Part shown: piece after piece, positions 1-11,486 of the stretch
Position numbering within the stretch: the stretch's first letter is position 1
Layout: each line of letters opens with the position of its first letter
Assembly: GCF_019393635.1 (NCBI RefSeq)
Contig: NC_057863.1
Location: 126,501 to 190,500 of the forward strand
DNA: 64,000 nt
Origin: Dromiciops gliroides
Lineage: Eukaryota; Chordata; Mammalia; Microbiotheria; Microbiotheriidae
Direction of reading: 5' to 3'
Notes under the pieces: model-generated
What the model saw: the letters and a program-made list of their open reading frames with translations, nothing else
What the model was told of the DNA's origin: nothing
Databases searched by the model: none
Program-made: the position numbers and the translations under genes

Positions 1-930
1 CCACATTCAGGTCTCTCTCCCACCTGTCAGATGCATATTCTGGCCTCATTATATATCATCTCTTTTTCACACCCAATCACCTTTAAGCAGTCCGGTTCTA
101 ATCCTGATGGAATCTGACCAGACTCAATAGTGCAGATCACAGAGACTACTTTCCAGGCTCCTGAAGGGTCTAATACCATGCCACACCTGGGAGTCTTTAT
201 CTCCCAGCTCCCCACACTGACCAATGACTATCCAAGAATAGGACAGAGATGGAGCAAGAAAGGAAACTGGGCTGATAATTTAGGCAAAGCTTAGTCTTGA
301 AAAACTTTCAACTAAGGCAGTAGCTTTCTCTCCTCCTCATATGCTACTGAATGGAGAGAGAGAAAAACATCATGAAACCAGGCTTCCTGGGTGCACGACA
401 AATTTAAGGGCATCACCTCAGATGGGCCCCCACTGTGGCAAGGAAATGCTTTGCCATCTCCCTGACTCCCAATGCCACTCGGCACACCAGCTTTTCCAAA
501 TCTTTTCAATTCCCCCCAAGCCTCCCTTATTGGCTTGCTGCCACCCCTCCCCCACCTTCTCACCTGAGAATTTGGCCTCTTATTTCACTGAAAAAACTGG
601 ACCTTTATCAAGAGCTATCTCACCCTCCTCACCTCACATAAATCAGAGGCCTTCTTTTCCTCTCTGACCTCAGTATCAGACAAGATCAGCTTTCTGCTCC
701 CTAAAGCAAATCCCTTTAAACCGTGCAAATAATTTCATTGCAGTCTGTCATCCACCTCCTGGTTCTCCTTTTACCATGTCCAAAAGGAAATGAATCCTCT
801 TTCCCCAAACCCTCCTCTCTTCCAATGTTCCTAATGCTCTCTGAAGCATCCTCCCCAGAGCCCAGGCTCACAAATGAAGTACTGTGTATGCCTGGACTCC
901 ACAGTCACACTCCCTACCCCATGTTCAATC
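1..930. other. No recognised gene or repeat
   Basis: Pyrimidine-leaning sequence with short open frames on both strands that show no family resemblance. Nothing here matches the repeat families seen elsewhere in the window. Confidence 0.4.
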
Positions 931-939
931 TGTTCCAAA

Positions 940-1665
940 GTCCTGTGATTCCAGCCGTGTAACAAGCTCTCCAAGACAGTCCCTTCCCTCCCCAAACTGT
1001 CACTGTCTTGGTTCAAGTGCCACTCACCTCACACCTGAGGTATTTAGGGGCCTGCTGGTTGGTCTGGCTGCCTCATCTCCCCCCAGTCCACTCATTCCTC
1101 CCCACAGCTGTCAAGTTCATCTTCCTAAAGCTCTCACCTGACCAGGTCACCACCTACTTAACAACCTCCATGGGCTGCCCAGCAAAAGGATCAAATATAA
1201 AACCCTCTCTGGGGCTGCTAAAGCACTTCTTCCCCTACCCCTCTGCTACTCTTCTAGGCTTCTTTCACTCTATTTCCCCCATATATGCTATATATACTCC
1301 AGTGGTGAGGGCCTCCTCCCTGTTGTGTGAACAGGACACTCTACTTCCTGACACTTTGGGTTTTCCTCCCTACCCCTGTGCCTAGAATGCTCACCCTGGC
1401 TTCCCAGAAGCCCTAGCTAGAGCCCCCCTTTTCCACACTAAGCCTTTCCCATTCCTCCTTCACTTTAGGGCCTCCCCTCTCTTGACCAGCTCCAATTTAT
1501 CTGTCCATAGGGGGCTTCCACATAGCTGTTGGTGTGTTGTTTGCCCCACCAGACTGTGAGCTCCATGGGAGATGGGGACAGCCCTTGCATCTCTTTATGT
1601 CCCCAATGCTTAGGGCCTGATATGTAGCAGGCCCTTCAGTGTTTGGTGACTCATATTGAATGGCC
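940..1665 (+). repeat. L2 LINE, 3' region (ancient)
   Basis: The stretch reads like the 3' end of an L2 element. It has the 'ctgaccaggtcacc' block, the 'ctagaatgctc' block, and near the end the 'agactgtgagctcc...ggggacag' motif followed by the usual tail. It is heavily diverged and keeps no frame. L2 stopped moving before marsupials and placentals split, so this is an old fossil. Confidence 0.75.
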
Positions 1666-1734
1666 TTAGACTTTTACACTTTCAGGAGAGTCTCATGCCC
1701 CCAAATTACAAACACTGACTTCTTATAGGATCAT

Positions 1735-1905
1735 AGCTTGATCCCTGGAAGGGAGTTCAAAGGCCATGAAGTCCAACCCCCTCACAGTACAGATGGGAAA
1801 ACTGAGACTCGGTGGGTCAAGGGACAGGCTCAGGAAGTTACTGCTAAAAATTTCTGAAAAAGAATTCCAAGCCAGGTCTTCCTGCCTCCAAATCGAGCCC
1901 TTGCT
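1735..1905 (-). repeat. MIR-type CORE-SINE relic
   Basis: The block 'agtccaaccccctcac...cagatgggaaaactgag' followed by 'caagccaggtcttcctgcct' is the usual minus-strand layout of an old MIR/MIR3-type SINE. It is diverged and incomplete. Confidence 0.55.
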
Positions 1906-2536
1906 TCACCACAACACATTGAAGCCTCTTGCAATCACAAGTCTCATATACGTGATTTCACCTCACTCACCTGGACAGCAGGGCCTCAGGCCTTCTTGCT
2001 CCAGGATCGATGGTGCTTCCCTTTGCTCAAAATAAGAGATCATGTCTTCTCTGGGAACAGGAAGCCCTGGGCAGGGAAAACCAGTTGGGGATGAACATGG
2101 AAAGAAGCTTGTGATTTATTTCTCTTTAGGGAAAGGCGTGTGGATACACATCTGCTCAATTTTGAGAATCGCTTCATTATATTCAGACATATGTGTCTAT
2201 ACTCATCCCTCAGTGCTTATAAGGCAAGTAAACGAAATTGCTCTCCAGAATGGTTGGTTCAGTTCACAGCTCCACCAACAACGCATTAGTGTTCCAATTT
2301 TTCCACGGCTTCTCCAGCATTTATTATTTTTCTTTTTTGTCACATTACCAATCTGATAGCAGTGAAGTGGTACCTCAGAGTTGTTTTAATTTGCATTTTT
2401 CTAATCAATCATGATTTGGAGCATTTTTCCATATGGCAATAGATAGCTTTGCTTTCTTCCTTGGACCATTTCTCAATTGGGAAATGACTTGCATTCTTAT
2501 AAATTTGATTTAGTTCCTGATATGTTTTAGAAATGA

Positions 2537-2693
2537 GGGGCAGCTAGGTGGCGCAGTGGATAGAGTACCAGCCCTGGATTCAGGAGGACCTGAGTTCAAA
2601 TCCAGCCTCAGACACTTAACACTTACTAGCTCTGTGAACCTGGGCAAGTCACTTAACCCCAATTGCCTCACCGAACAAAAGAAAAAAAAAAAA
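2537..2693 (+). repeat. tRNA-derived marsupial SINE
   Basis: Full-length copy with A and B boxes and an oligo-A tail, inside the inverted half of the L1. The base string agaaatgagg occurs just before it (2529-2538) and again after the next SINE (2854-2863), so the two SINEs share one TSD pair. Confidence 0.92.
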
Positions 2694-2697
2694 GAAT

Positions 2698-2853
2698 GGG
2701 GGCGGCTAGGTGGTGCAGTGAGTGGATAGAGCACCGGCCTTGGATTCAGGAGTACCTGAGTTCAAATCTGCCCTCAGACACTTGACACTTACTAGCTATG
2801 TAACCCCAGGCAAGTCATTTAACCCCCATTGCTCCGCGAAAAAAAAAAAAAGA
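2698..2853 (+). repeat. tRNA-derived marsupial SINE, directly behind the first
   Basis: Second full-length copy, same strand, starting a few bases after the tail of the first. It differs from its neighbour by scattered bases, so it is more likely a second insertion into the A-rich tail than a recent duplication. Confidence 0.92.
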
Positions 2854-4631
2854 AGAAATGAGGCCTTTATCAGAAATACTGTCTATTTTGTTTCCCAGTT
2901 TTCTGCCTCCCTTCTCATTTTGGATGCATTGCTTCTGTTTGTACAAAAACATATTAATTTAATGTAATCAAAATCATCCATTTTTCATTCCATAATATTC
3001 TCTATCTCTTGTTTGGTCACAAACTGGTCTCCTATCCATAAATCTGAGAGGTAAACTATTCCTTCCTCTCCTGATTTACCTATGGTATCACCTTTTATGT
3101 CTAAAAAATATACCGATTTTGATCTTATTTTAGTATAATGTATAAGATGTTGGTTTATGCCTAATTTCTACCAAACTGTCTTCCAGTTTTCCCAGCTGTT
3201 TTTGTCAAATACTGAGTTCCAATCCCAGAAGCTGGAGTCTTTGGGTTTGTCAAACAGTACATTACTAAAGTCATTTACTACTGTCTCCTGTGCCTAACCT
3301 ATTCCATTGATCCACCACTCTATTTCTTAGCCAGGACCAAATAGTTTTGATGGCTGCTGCTTTATAGTAAAGTTTCAGATTTGGTATAGCTAGGCCACCT
3401 TCCTGTGCATTTTTTTCATTAGTTCCCTCGATATTCTTGACTTTTTGTTCTCCAGATGAATTTTTATTATATTAGCTCAGCCTATCCATGAGCAATTAAT
3501 ATTTTTTCCAGTTATTTAGATCTGATTTGATTTGTATGAAAAATGTTTTGTGATTGTGTTCATAGAGTTCCTGGGTTTGTCTTGGCAAGTAGATTCCCAA
3601 GTATTTTGTATTGTCTACTGTTACTTTAAATGGAATTTCTCTATCTCTTGCTGCTGAGCTTTATTGGTCTTGTATAGAAATGCTGATGATTTATGTGGAT
3701 TTATTTTATATCCTGCAACTTTGTTAAAGTCGTTAATACTTTAAAGTACTTTTTTTGTTGATTCTCTAGGATTCTCTAAGTATACCATCATATCATCTGC
3801 AAAGAGTGATAGTTTTGTTTCCTCCTTGCTTATTCCAATTCCTTTAATTCCTTTTCCTTCTCTTATTGCTAAAGCTAACATTTCTAGTACAATATTACAT
3901 AATAGAGGTGATAATGGATATCCCTGTTTCACCCCTAATCTTATTGGAAATGCCTCTAATTTATCTCTATTACATATAATGCTTGCTGAAGGTTTTAGGT
4001 AGATACTGCTTATTATTTTAAGGAAAGCTCCACCTATTCCTATGCTCTCTAGTGTTTTTATTAGGAATGATTGCTGTATTTTGTCAAAAGCTTTCTCTGT
4101 ACCTATTGAGATAAAGTATTGTTGGTGGAGCTGTGAACTGATCCAACCTTTCTGAACAGCAATTTGGAACTATGCCCAAAGGGCTATAGATCTATGCATA
4201 CCCCTTTGACCCAAAAATGCCACTATTAGGTCTTTTGCCCAAAGAGATCATAAAAAAGGGAAAAGGATCCACATGTACAAAAATATTTATAGCTGCTCTT
4301 GTTGGGGTGGCAAGGAATTGGAAATTGAGGGAATGCCCATCAACTTGGGAATGGCTGAACAAGCTGTGGTATATGAATGCAATGGAATACTATTGTGCTA
4401 TAAGAAACGGTGAGCAGGTGGATTTCAGAGAAACCTGGAAGGACTTACATGAACTGATGCTGAGTAAGATGAGCAGAACCAGGAGGACATTGTACACAGT
4501 ATAAACAACATTGTGTGTCGATCAGTTGTGACAGACTTGACTCTTCTCAGCAATGCAATGATCCAAGATAGTTCCAAAGGACTCATGATGGAAAATGCTC
4601 TAAAAATCTAGAAAAAAAGAACTGTGGGGTT

Positions 4632-4796
4632 GGGGCAGCTAGGTGGCACAGTGGATAGAGCACCGTCCCTGGAGTCAGGAGGACCTGAGTTCAAATCCAG
4701 CCTCAGACACTTAACACTTACTAGCTGTGTGACCCTGGGCAAGTCACTTAACCCCAATTGCCTCACCAAAAAAAAAGAAAAAAAGAAAAAAGAACT
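4632..4796 (+). repeat. tRNA-derived marsupial SINE, unit 1 of a tandem pair
   Basis: Full-length copy inside the direct half of the L1. It shares the unusual 'ccgtccctgg' variant with the next copy. Preceded by aaagaactgtg at about 4616-4626. Confidence 0.93.
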
Positions 4797-4801
4797 GTGT
4801 G

Positions 4802-4955
4802 GGGGGCAGCTAGGTGGCACAGTGGATAGAGCACCGTCCCTGGAGTCAGGAGGACCTGAGTTCAAATCCAGCCTCAGACACTTAACACTTACTAGCTGTG
4901 TGACCCTGGGCAAGTCACTTAACCCCAATTGCCTCACTAAAAAAAAAAAAAAAAG
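4802..4955 (+). repeat. tRNA-derived marsupial SINE, unit 2 of a tandem pair
   Basis: By eye identical to the preceding SINE across the body, including its rare variant, and followed by a third copy of aaagaactgtg. The SINE-plus-TSD unit looks tandemly duplicated. Confidence 0.93.
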
Positions 4956-5262
4956 AACTGTGGAATCTAGATGCAGATTGAACCATACTGTTTCTACTTT
5001 TTTTGTATTTGTATTTTGACATTTTTCCTTTTTATTCTGATTCTTCTTTCACAGCATGACTAATGCAGAAATATGTTTAATCTGATTGTACATATATAAC
5101 CTATAACAGATTGTTAGTTGCCTTGGGGAGGGGGGAGGGAGAAAAATTTGGAACTAGAAATCTTATAAAAACAAATGTTGAAAACTATCTCTACATGTAA
5201 CTAGAAAATATACAATACTTTTATGATAAAAAAATTAAATAGCATAAAGCAAGTAACCCAAA

Positions 5263-5770
5263 ACAGAATTTGCCACGTTATTTTATTGTCCAACCTGTTC
5301 TGAGAATCAGCCAAACCCTCTGCCCCCTTTCTGTCATGTTCCATTCTGGCAGAAACTCTTAACCCCCAAACCAGGTAAAAGGGTTATTGTGCCAGATCAG
5401 CCTTGAGCCCCAGCTACAGGGACCTTGATGGGTCAGCTTTTATCCCATCCCACTACCCTGCTCCTCACTCCTTTAAATCTATGTAAACCTTGGGTGCTGT
5501 TCATTCAGGGATTTTTTGCCTAACCAGGTGGGAGTCTCCTGCTGGCAAACTCCAGAAACCCCAGCTGGTCCAAATTCTATTTCTCCTCCAATCTCTTCTT
5601 CCTGCCAATGACAGGAGCATGCAAGCAAGGACCACAGGATGGTTCCAAGGATACCTGAAGGATTGTTTTGATAGCATTTATGTTAGGGAGCTTTAAGGAG
5701 AGGCTGGGGGGAAGATCATGGTCTTGGTACATCTTCTTCATAGAAGGATGGACTCATTGCAGAGTTTCCA
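5263..5770. other. Unassigned sequence
   Basis: No gene recognised. A 'tttaaatctatgtaaacc' stretch near 5472 and the downstream composition are vaguely LTR-like, but no paired ends or TSD were found, so no element is called. Confidence 0.3.
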
Positions 5771-5774
5771 CTCT

Positions 5775-6045
5775 CTAGAAATTAGAGGCAGCTGATAGAG
5801 CAGCAGTGGAGAGTCCTGGGCCTGGAGTCAGGAATGCCTGGATTTAAAGCTGGCCTCAGACAGTTCCTAGCTCTGTGCCCCTGGATAAGTCACTTAACCT
5901 CTTTGGTTCAATTGCCTCAACTGTCAAATGGGTATAATAATAATAATATCACTGAACTTGGAAGATTCTTGTGAGAATGAAATAACACAATATTGGAGAG
6001 AAAGCACCTGGCAAGTAGCAGGTATATAGAAATGCTTCTTCCCTT
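5775..6045 (+). repeat. MIR/MAR1-type CORE-SINE
   Basis: A tRNA-like head ('gcagtggagagtcctgggcctgg'-type text) is followed by the CORE block 'ctagctctgtgcccctgg', 'aagtcacttaacctc', the 'caaatgggtataataa' block and a long diverged tail. It is older than the young SINEs. Confidence 0.75.
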
Positions 6046-6049
6046 CCCC

Positions 6050-6570
6050 TTCTTTCCTACCATCTCTGCTGGAGTGTTAAGGTAGTAAGAAGGAAGCTGA
6101 GGGACAAACCTGCCACACTGGCCACAACTATGAGCTGTGAGTGACCAATGTATGCTTGTTAAAGGGAAGAATATTCCCCAAACTAGAACTCTCCCAAAGG
6201 GAAGGGGTTTCAAGGAAAAGCAGCCTGAGCAGTTTGCAGAGATTTGGCAGATAAAACTCATGTCCAGGTAGAGGCTAGACTAAATAACCTGAAGCTACCT
6301 AGGACTGCTAAGATTAGCTCCATGTCTGAGAATCTTCAACACAAATTAGATCTTTGACCTGAAGCTACCTAGGATTGGTAAGAGACAGCTTCCACAGCAA
6401 CACAGGAAACCCTCAGGTTCCTATCACACAATGCAAAGACTTTCTATAGGAGAACCAGAAAGCAGAAGGCACCTGTCTCTTGGACACAGGAGACCAGCAC
6501 TCTTCTCACTCTAATAATTGATAAATGCTTCAAACCCTGCACATGAGGGAATGAGGATGTTCCACTTGAC
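6050..6570. other. No recognised gene; short internal repeat
   Basis: Apparently unique DNA next to the KRAB-A exon. The phrase 'cctgaagctacctaggat' occurs twice (about 6290 and 6359) as a short direct repeat of roughly 70-bp period. No zinc fingers or KRAB-B were seen in this downstream flank. Confidence 0.35.
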
Positions 6571-6572
6571 TA

Positions 6573-6698
<126 letters not shown>

Positions 6699-6699
6699 C

Positions 6700-7435
6700 T
6701 AAATCATCAAAAGTCATAGGACAAAGAGCTGAAAGACACTTCAGAACTAAACAGTCCAAGTCTCAACCATGTACAGGAAGAAGTTTGAAGCACAGAGAAA
6801 GGAACTGCACAAAGATCATAGCCTTTATGAGTGTCAGAATCAACCCTTGAAACCAGTCAGTAAGAGCCTGATGCAACTTTAAGAGAAGCATTTTATATCA
6901 TCAGTTGGAATAAAGCTGAGAAACATTTTACTATGAAATGTGTCTCTCTTTAGAATCAAGGAGAAAATTTGTGATCTGTGAGGAAGGTGGACCTGTGGAG
7001 GAGAAAGAGAGAGGGTGATGGGAAATTTCCTTATCAAAAACTGATAAAAATCATATATTCTAAAAAAAAGTCTGTAAGAAGCTGGCAGCTACACTTCATT
7101 CTGGGCGAAAAAAAAACCATTTAATATGATCACTTAGAAGAGAATAAAGTTAAAGAAAAGATCTTCCTGAACGGCTGAAATAAAGTCTTACCTGGTTGAA
7201 AGCAGGAACAAGATTCTAAAGAGATGTTCATCAGAACCTGGACTGTACTGAGTGGTGTGAGATGGTTTGCAGCAAAGTGAAAGATTTATCTGTTATTACA
7301 TTGAGGACTTGAGGTTACTCTGTGTATGATACGGTCTAGGCAAAACAGTTTATGCCTTTGCTTTATGGTTGTTTCCCTTTGTCTATAGCACATATTTCTT
7401 AATTATAATTACTCAGTAATAAGAGTAACTATGAT
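6700..7435. other. No recognised gene
   Basis: AT-rich, apparently unique sequence upstream of the minus-strand KRAB-A exon. No MAPxLLTA-type start exon was found on the minus strand here. Confidence 0.35.
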
Positions 7436-7440
7436 GAAGA

Positions 7441-7850
7441 AGGGCTAGTTAAGTGACTTAGTGGATGGAGCACTGGGCTTCAAATTAGGAAGATTCATCT
7501 TTATGAGTTCAAATGTAGCCTCAGAAATTTACTACATGTGGGATCCTTGGCAAGTCACTTAACCCTGTTAGCCTCATTTTTCTCAGCTGGAGAAGGAAAT
7601 AGCAAACTACTCCAGTATTGTTGCCAAGAAAATCCCAAACCAGGGCAGCTAGGTGGCACAATCGATGGAGCACCAGCCCTGGAGTCAGGAGGACCTGAGT
7701 TCAAATCTGGCCTCAGTAACTTGACACTGATTAGTTGGGTGACCCTGAGCAAATCACTTACCACCAATTGCCTTGCAACTCCCCCCATCCCCCAAAAAAC
7801 CGAACAGTTTTATCAATTGTTGAACATGACTGAAATCACTGAATAACAAC
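7441..7850 (+). repeat. MAR1-type CORE-SINE interrupted by a younger SINE
   Basis: The left part (7441-7642) has the tRNA-like head, CORE and the 'ctggagaaggaaatagcaaactactcc' region. The right part (about 7801-7850) continues with the 'aacatgactgaaatcactgaa' tail and caacaa end typical of MAR1. The younger SINE at 7643-7800 splits them. Confidence 0.75.
7643..7800 (+). repeat. tRNA-derived marsupial SINE nested in MAR1
   Basis: Full-length young SINE lying in the tail region of a MAR1 copy. Confidence 0.9.
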
Positions 7851-7878
7851 AATGGATGAAGGAGGTTCCCCTTATTGC

Positions 7879-8031
7879 TTTTTTTTTTTTTCCTCGGGGC
7901 AATGGGGGTTAAGTGACTTGCCCAAGGTCACAGAACTAGTAAATGTCAAGTGTCTGAGGCCGGATTTGAACTAAGGAACTCCTAAATCCAGGGCTGGTGC
8001 TTTTTCCACTGCGTCACCTAGCCGACCCCCG
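7879..8031 (-). repeat. tRNA-derived marsupial SINE
   Basis: Minus-strand copy: oligo-T at the left, the B-box complement, and the head ending in 'cacctagccgacccc'. Confidence 0.92.
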
Positions 8032-8456
8032 CTTATTGCTTAAAACAAAAAACAATATTTAATTAACTTGTGTTTTGCTTGAGCTAATCCATCAGAAAAA
8101 TTTTGCCAGTTTTTTTGAGAAATAAGTAATATGAACACACACCTAGAACTCCATATGCTTCCCTTCAAGCAGTATTCTGAGGGCCTCTGGACAAATAAGT
8201 GGCAACTTAAAGGCATAACAATCTACCCATGGGCAGTGATGGTCCTTCAGTTAGCACAGATTTCCCAGAATGGCCCATTGCCACAGCTTGCTCTGCTAAC
8301 TAGATGAGTGCCTACATGGAAGTGAGGGGAGCCTTTTCTACTCTAGCTAAAGAACTCCAGTATCCTCACAGAATGTCCTTTTTATGCTATACTGACATAA
8401 ACCTCCTTTTACTTATTAAATGAAATGCCTTATTTTTGATTAACATCAAAAGGGAG

Positions 8457-8620
8457 AGGGCAGCTAGGTAGAGCAGTGGATAAAGCACTGGCCCTGGATT
8501 CAGAAGGACCTGAGTTCCAATCTGACCTCAAACACTTGACACTTACTAGCTATGTGACCCTGGGCAAGTCAATTAACCCTCATTGCCCTGCCTCCCTCCC
8601 CCCCCCCAAAAAAAAAGCAT
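8457..8620 (+). repeat. tRNA-derived marsupial SINE
   Basis: Full-length plus-strand copy, with a C-rich stretch before the oligo-A tail. Confidence 0.92.
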
Positions 8621-8624
8621 AGTA

Positions 8625-9095
8625 AAGCAAGACAAATTCTCACATTGGTCATATCCAGAAACACATTTTATAAAAACAAAAACCAAAAAATAAAAACATC
8701 TAAAGGGAGTATTGCCTTGAGTGAGTCAGTTCCATCAGACTTGCTCTAGCCTATTGCAGCATCAAGTGTCTGAAGCACCTTGTCACCCTAACTAGTCTCT
8801 CAGTCCTTCCTCTTCTCCTTGCTACTCTTGTGGTCTCTGCAGTGCATAGCACTCTGCACAGGGTAGAACAAATTGTACCACCAAGAAGCCGAATTTCTAT
8901 AGCATTGTGGCATGAGGTTAAGCTAGTCCTGGTGCCCGGGAACAACAGGGGCAAGGGTGAGAATCCCAGTGGCCTCTTTTGAGCAGTAGAGATGCCTTCC
9001 ATCATTCAATCACTGTGCCTGGGTAGGTCTCAGAAACACAAGAGCAGGGAGATGTTGCCAGAGCTCTCTGTACTAGAAATTTGGGGATTGAATAA
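8625..9095. other. No recognised gene
   Basis: Unassigned sequence between two SINEs. A minus-strand open frame at 8751-9005 shows no recognisable domain. Confidence 0.35.
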
Positions 9096-9108
9096 CTAGC
9101 ATCTTTCT

Positions 9109-9260
9109 TTTTTTTTTTTTTTAGTGAGGCAATTGGGGTTAAGTGACTTGCCCAGGGTCACACAGCTAGTAAGTGTTAAGTGTCTGAGGCCGGATTTGAA
9201 CTCAGGTACTCCTGACTCCAAGGCCAGTGCTCTATCCACTGCGGCACCTAGCTTCCCCAT
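9109..9260 (-). repeat. tRNA-derived marsupial SINE with 13-bp TSD
   Basis: Minus-strand copy flanked by a perfect direct repeat, ctagcatctttct, at 9096-9108 and 9261-9273. Confidence 0.95.
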
Positions 9261-10530
9261 CTAGCATCTTTCTAAAATGCTTGTTGACTTCACCCAAGAA
9301 CTGGCAAATGAGAGGGATTCAGAGAAACCCTGGAAGGCTCGTGTGACCTGAGGCAGAAGTACATAAAAAGCACCCAGCACCAAAGGACAAGAGTTAGGAA
9401 AGGAGCAGAGAGAGAGCCAAGATGGCAAAGAGAAGCCAGAAAGTTGCCTGAGTTCTCCCCAGTTTCCCTCAGAGACAACATTAAATCAAGCCTCTAAACA
9501 GATTCTGGAGCTAGAGAACCTATAAAAACATGGAGTGAAACAATCTTCCAGCTTAAGGTAACTTAGAAGGACTTCAGGAAAGGTCTGTCTCACTTGGGTA
9601 AAAGGGGAGTGCCACACAGCATAGAAGATGTCTGGGAAAGGCAGCAGGAGGCTCTTAGCCTCAGATCAGCACAGATCAGATGCTGGGGCCCCTCAGTCCT
9701 GGCTCAGGAGGGCTAGTGGCACAGCATGCCAGTTGTGAGGCCTCCAGACCCAACACAGAAGGCAAACTGACAGTTGGAATATCTCATACACAAAAGGCAT
9801 GACTAAGGCAGGCCATGCTTTTTCAGTGAGCAAGCTGCAAGCCCAGGAGGCCCCAGTGCAGAAAGCCAGTGATCAGGCCCCTGGCCCCTAGCACAAGAAG
9901 CTTGGGACAGTGGCCCCTGTGCCCCAGAACCAGAGCTCAACTTTAATAGTCACAAAACAGGCTAAAATATGATTAAGAAACAGAGAAGAAGCCTCATCAT
10001 ACAAATTTACTATGGCAACAGAGCAGACCACAACATATATGCACCAAGTGTTGTAGCATATAAATTCTTAGGAGAAGGTAAGTCAGTTACAGGAAGAAAT
10101 AGACAACAATACTATACTAGTTAGGGACCTCAACCTCCCCTTCTCAGAATGAGATAAATCTAAACACAAAATAAATTAGAAAGAACTTAAGGAAATGAAT
10201 AGCATCTTAGAAAAGTTAGATATGCTAGACCTCTGGAGAAAAATGAATGGGGATAGAAAGCATCATACCTTTTTCTCAATGGTAAATGGCACCTACACAA
10301 AATTTGAACATGTATCAGGGCATAAAAACCTCACAGTCAAATGTAGAAAGGCAGAAATAATAAATGCATCCTGTTCAGATCATGATGCAATAAAAATTAC
10401 ATATATAAAGGGTTATGGAAAGATAGACTAAAAATTAACTGGAAACTAAATAATCTCATTCTAAAGAATGATTGGGTCAAACAACAAATCATAGAAGCAA
10501 TCAGTAATTTCATCAAAGAGAATGACAATA

Positions 10531-10680
10531 GGGGCAGCTGGGTTGCACAGTGGATAGAGCACCGGCCCTGGAGCCAGGCGGACCTGAGTTCAAATCTGGC
10601 CTCAGACACTTGACACTTACTCGCTGTGTGACTCTGGGCAAGTCATTTAAACCCAATTGCCTCACCAAAAAAAAAAAAAG
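10531..10680 (+). repeat. tRNA-derived marsupial SINE with TSD
   Basis: Inserted in the L1 endonuclease region. The target agagaatgacaat is repeated on both sides. Confidence 0.95.
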
Positions 10681-11050
10681 AGAGAATGACAATGAGACAA
10701 TATACCAAAACTTGTGGGATGTAGCCAAAGCAGTTGTTTGAGAAAATTTTATATCCCTAAATGCTTTCATGAATACAGAAAGAGATCAATGAATTGGGCA
10801 TACAACCAAAAAAGCAAAAAAAAAGAACAATTAAAAAACCCAATTACATGCCAAATTGGAATTCTAAAAATCAAAGTAGGATAATAAAATTGAAAGCAAG
10901 AAAATGTTTGACTTAATAAATAAAAGTAGGAGCTGGTTTTATGGGAAAAAAACCCAATAAAATAGATAAACCTTTGGTTAATTTGATTAAAAAATAGAAA
11001 GAAAACCAAAATGAAAAGGGTGAATTCACCACCAATTAAGAGGAAATTAA

Positions 11051-11203
11051 GGGGCAGCTAGGTGGCGCAGTGGATAGAGCACCAGCCCTGGAGTCAGGAG
11101 TACCTGAGTTCAAATCTGGCCTCAGACACTTAACACTTACTAGCTGTGTGACCCTGGGCAAGTCACTTAATCCCAATTGCCTCACTAAAAATAAAAAAAA
11201 AAA
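11051..11203 (+). repeat. tRNA-derived marsupial SINE with TSD
   Basis: Inserted between the L1 endonuclease and RT regions, with aagaggaaattaa on both sides. Confidence 0.95.
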
Positions 11204-11486
11204 AGAGGAAATTAAAGCAATAATTAGGACCCAATTTGCCCAACTGTACACCAATAAATCTGATAATCTAAAGGAAATGGAAGAATATTTACAAAAATAT
11301 AAATTGCCCAGATTAAGAGAAGAGGAAATAAAGTACTTAAATAAGCCCATTTTAGAAAAAGAAATTAAACAAGCCATCAATGAAGTTCCTAAGAAAAAAT
11401 ATGCAGGGTCAGATGGATTTACAAGTGAATTCTAACCATTTAAAGAACTATTAATTCCAATGCTATGTAAACTCTTTGAAAAAAAT

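Larger units (their letters stand above)
2219..5262 (+). mobile_element. L1 retrotransposon with 5' inversion (twin-primed), 19-bp TSD
   Basis: The right part (about 4116-5243) is plus-strand L1 3' sequence: the end of ORF2, the 3' UTR and an A-rich end. The left part (about 2238-4115) is the preceding ORF2 segment in reverse orientation, carrying a reverse-transcriptase reading with QGYPLSPLL and [10 protein letters not shown] on the minus strand at 3741-3932. The outer end of the inverted part and the start of the direct part map to nearly the same L1 position (the 'gagctgtgaactgatccaac' block). The flanks 2219-2237 and 5244-5262 match at 16 of 19 bases. This is the layout expected from twin priming during insertion. 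Four younger SINEs sit inside it, and the ORF is decayed. Confidence 0.85.
9410..11478 (+). mobile_element. L1 LINE: 5' UTR joined to ORF2 endonuclease (internally deleted)
   Basis: The left portion (9410-9985) resembles an L1 5' UTR, starting with 'agccaagatggca' and lacking frames. ORF1 and the start of ORF2 are absent. From about 9990 the plus strand reads as the later endonuclease domain: a decayed NIYAPSVV-like block, DLNLPFSE, and SDHDAIK near 10378. The linker up to the GSDGFTSEF motif before the RT domain follows (about 11403-11433). Two SINEs interrupt it. The RT part resumes at 15045-15315 after a HAL1 insertion and other DNA. Confidence 0.75.

Noticed and set aside
4608-5019. Duplicated 109- and 131-codon frames at the tandem SINEs
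   Set aside because: These are SINE sequence read as protein ([18 protein letters not shown] and similar). The same peptide recurs at every SINE in the window.
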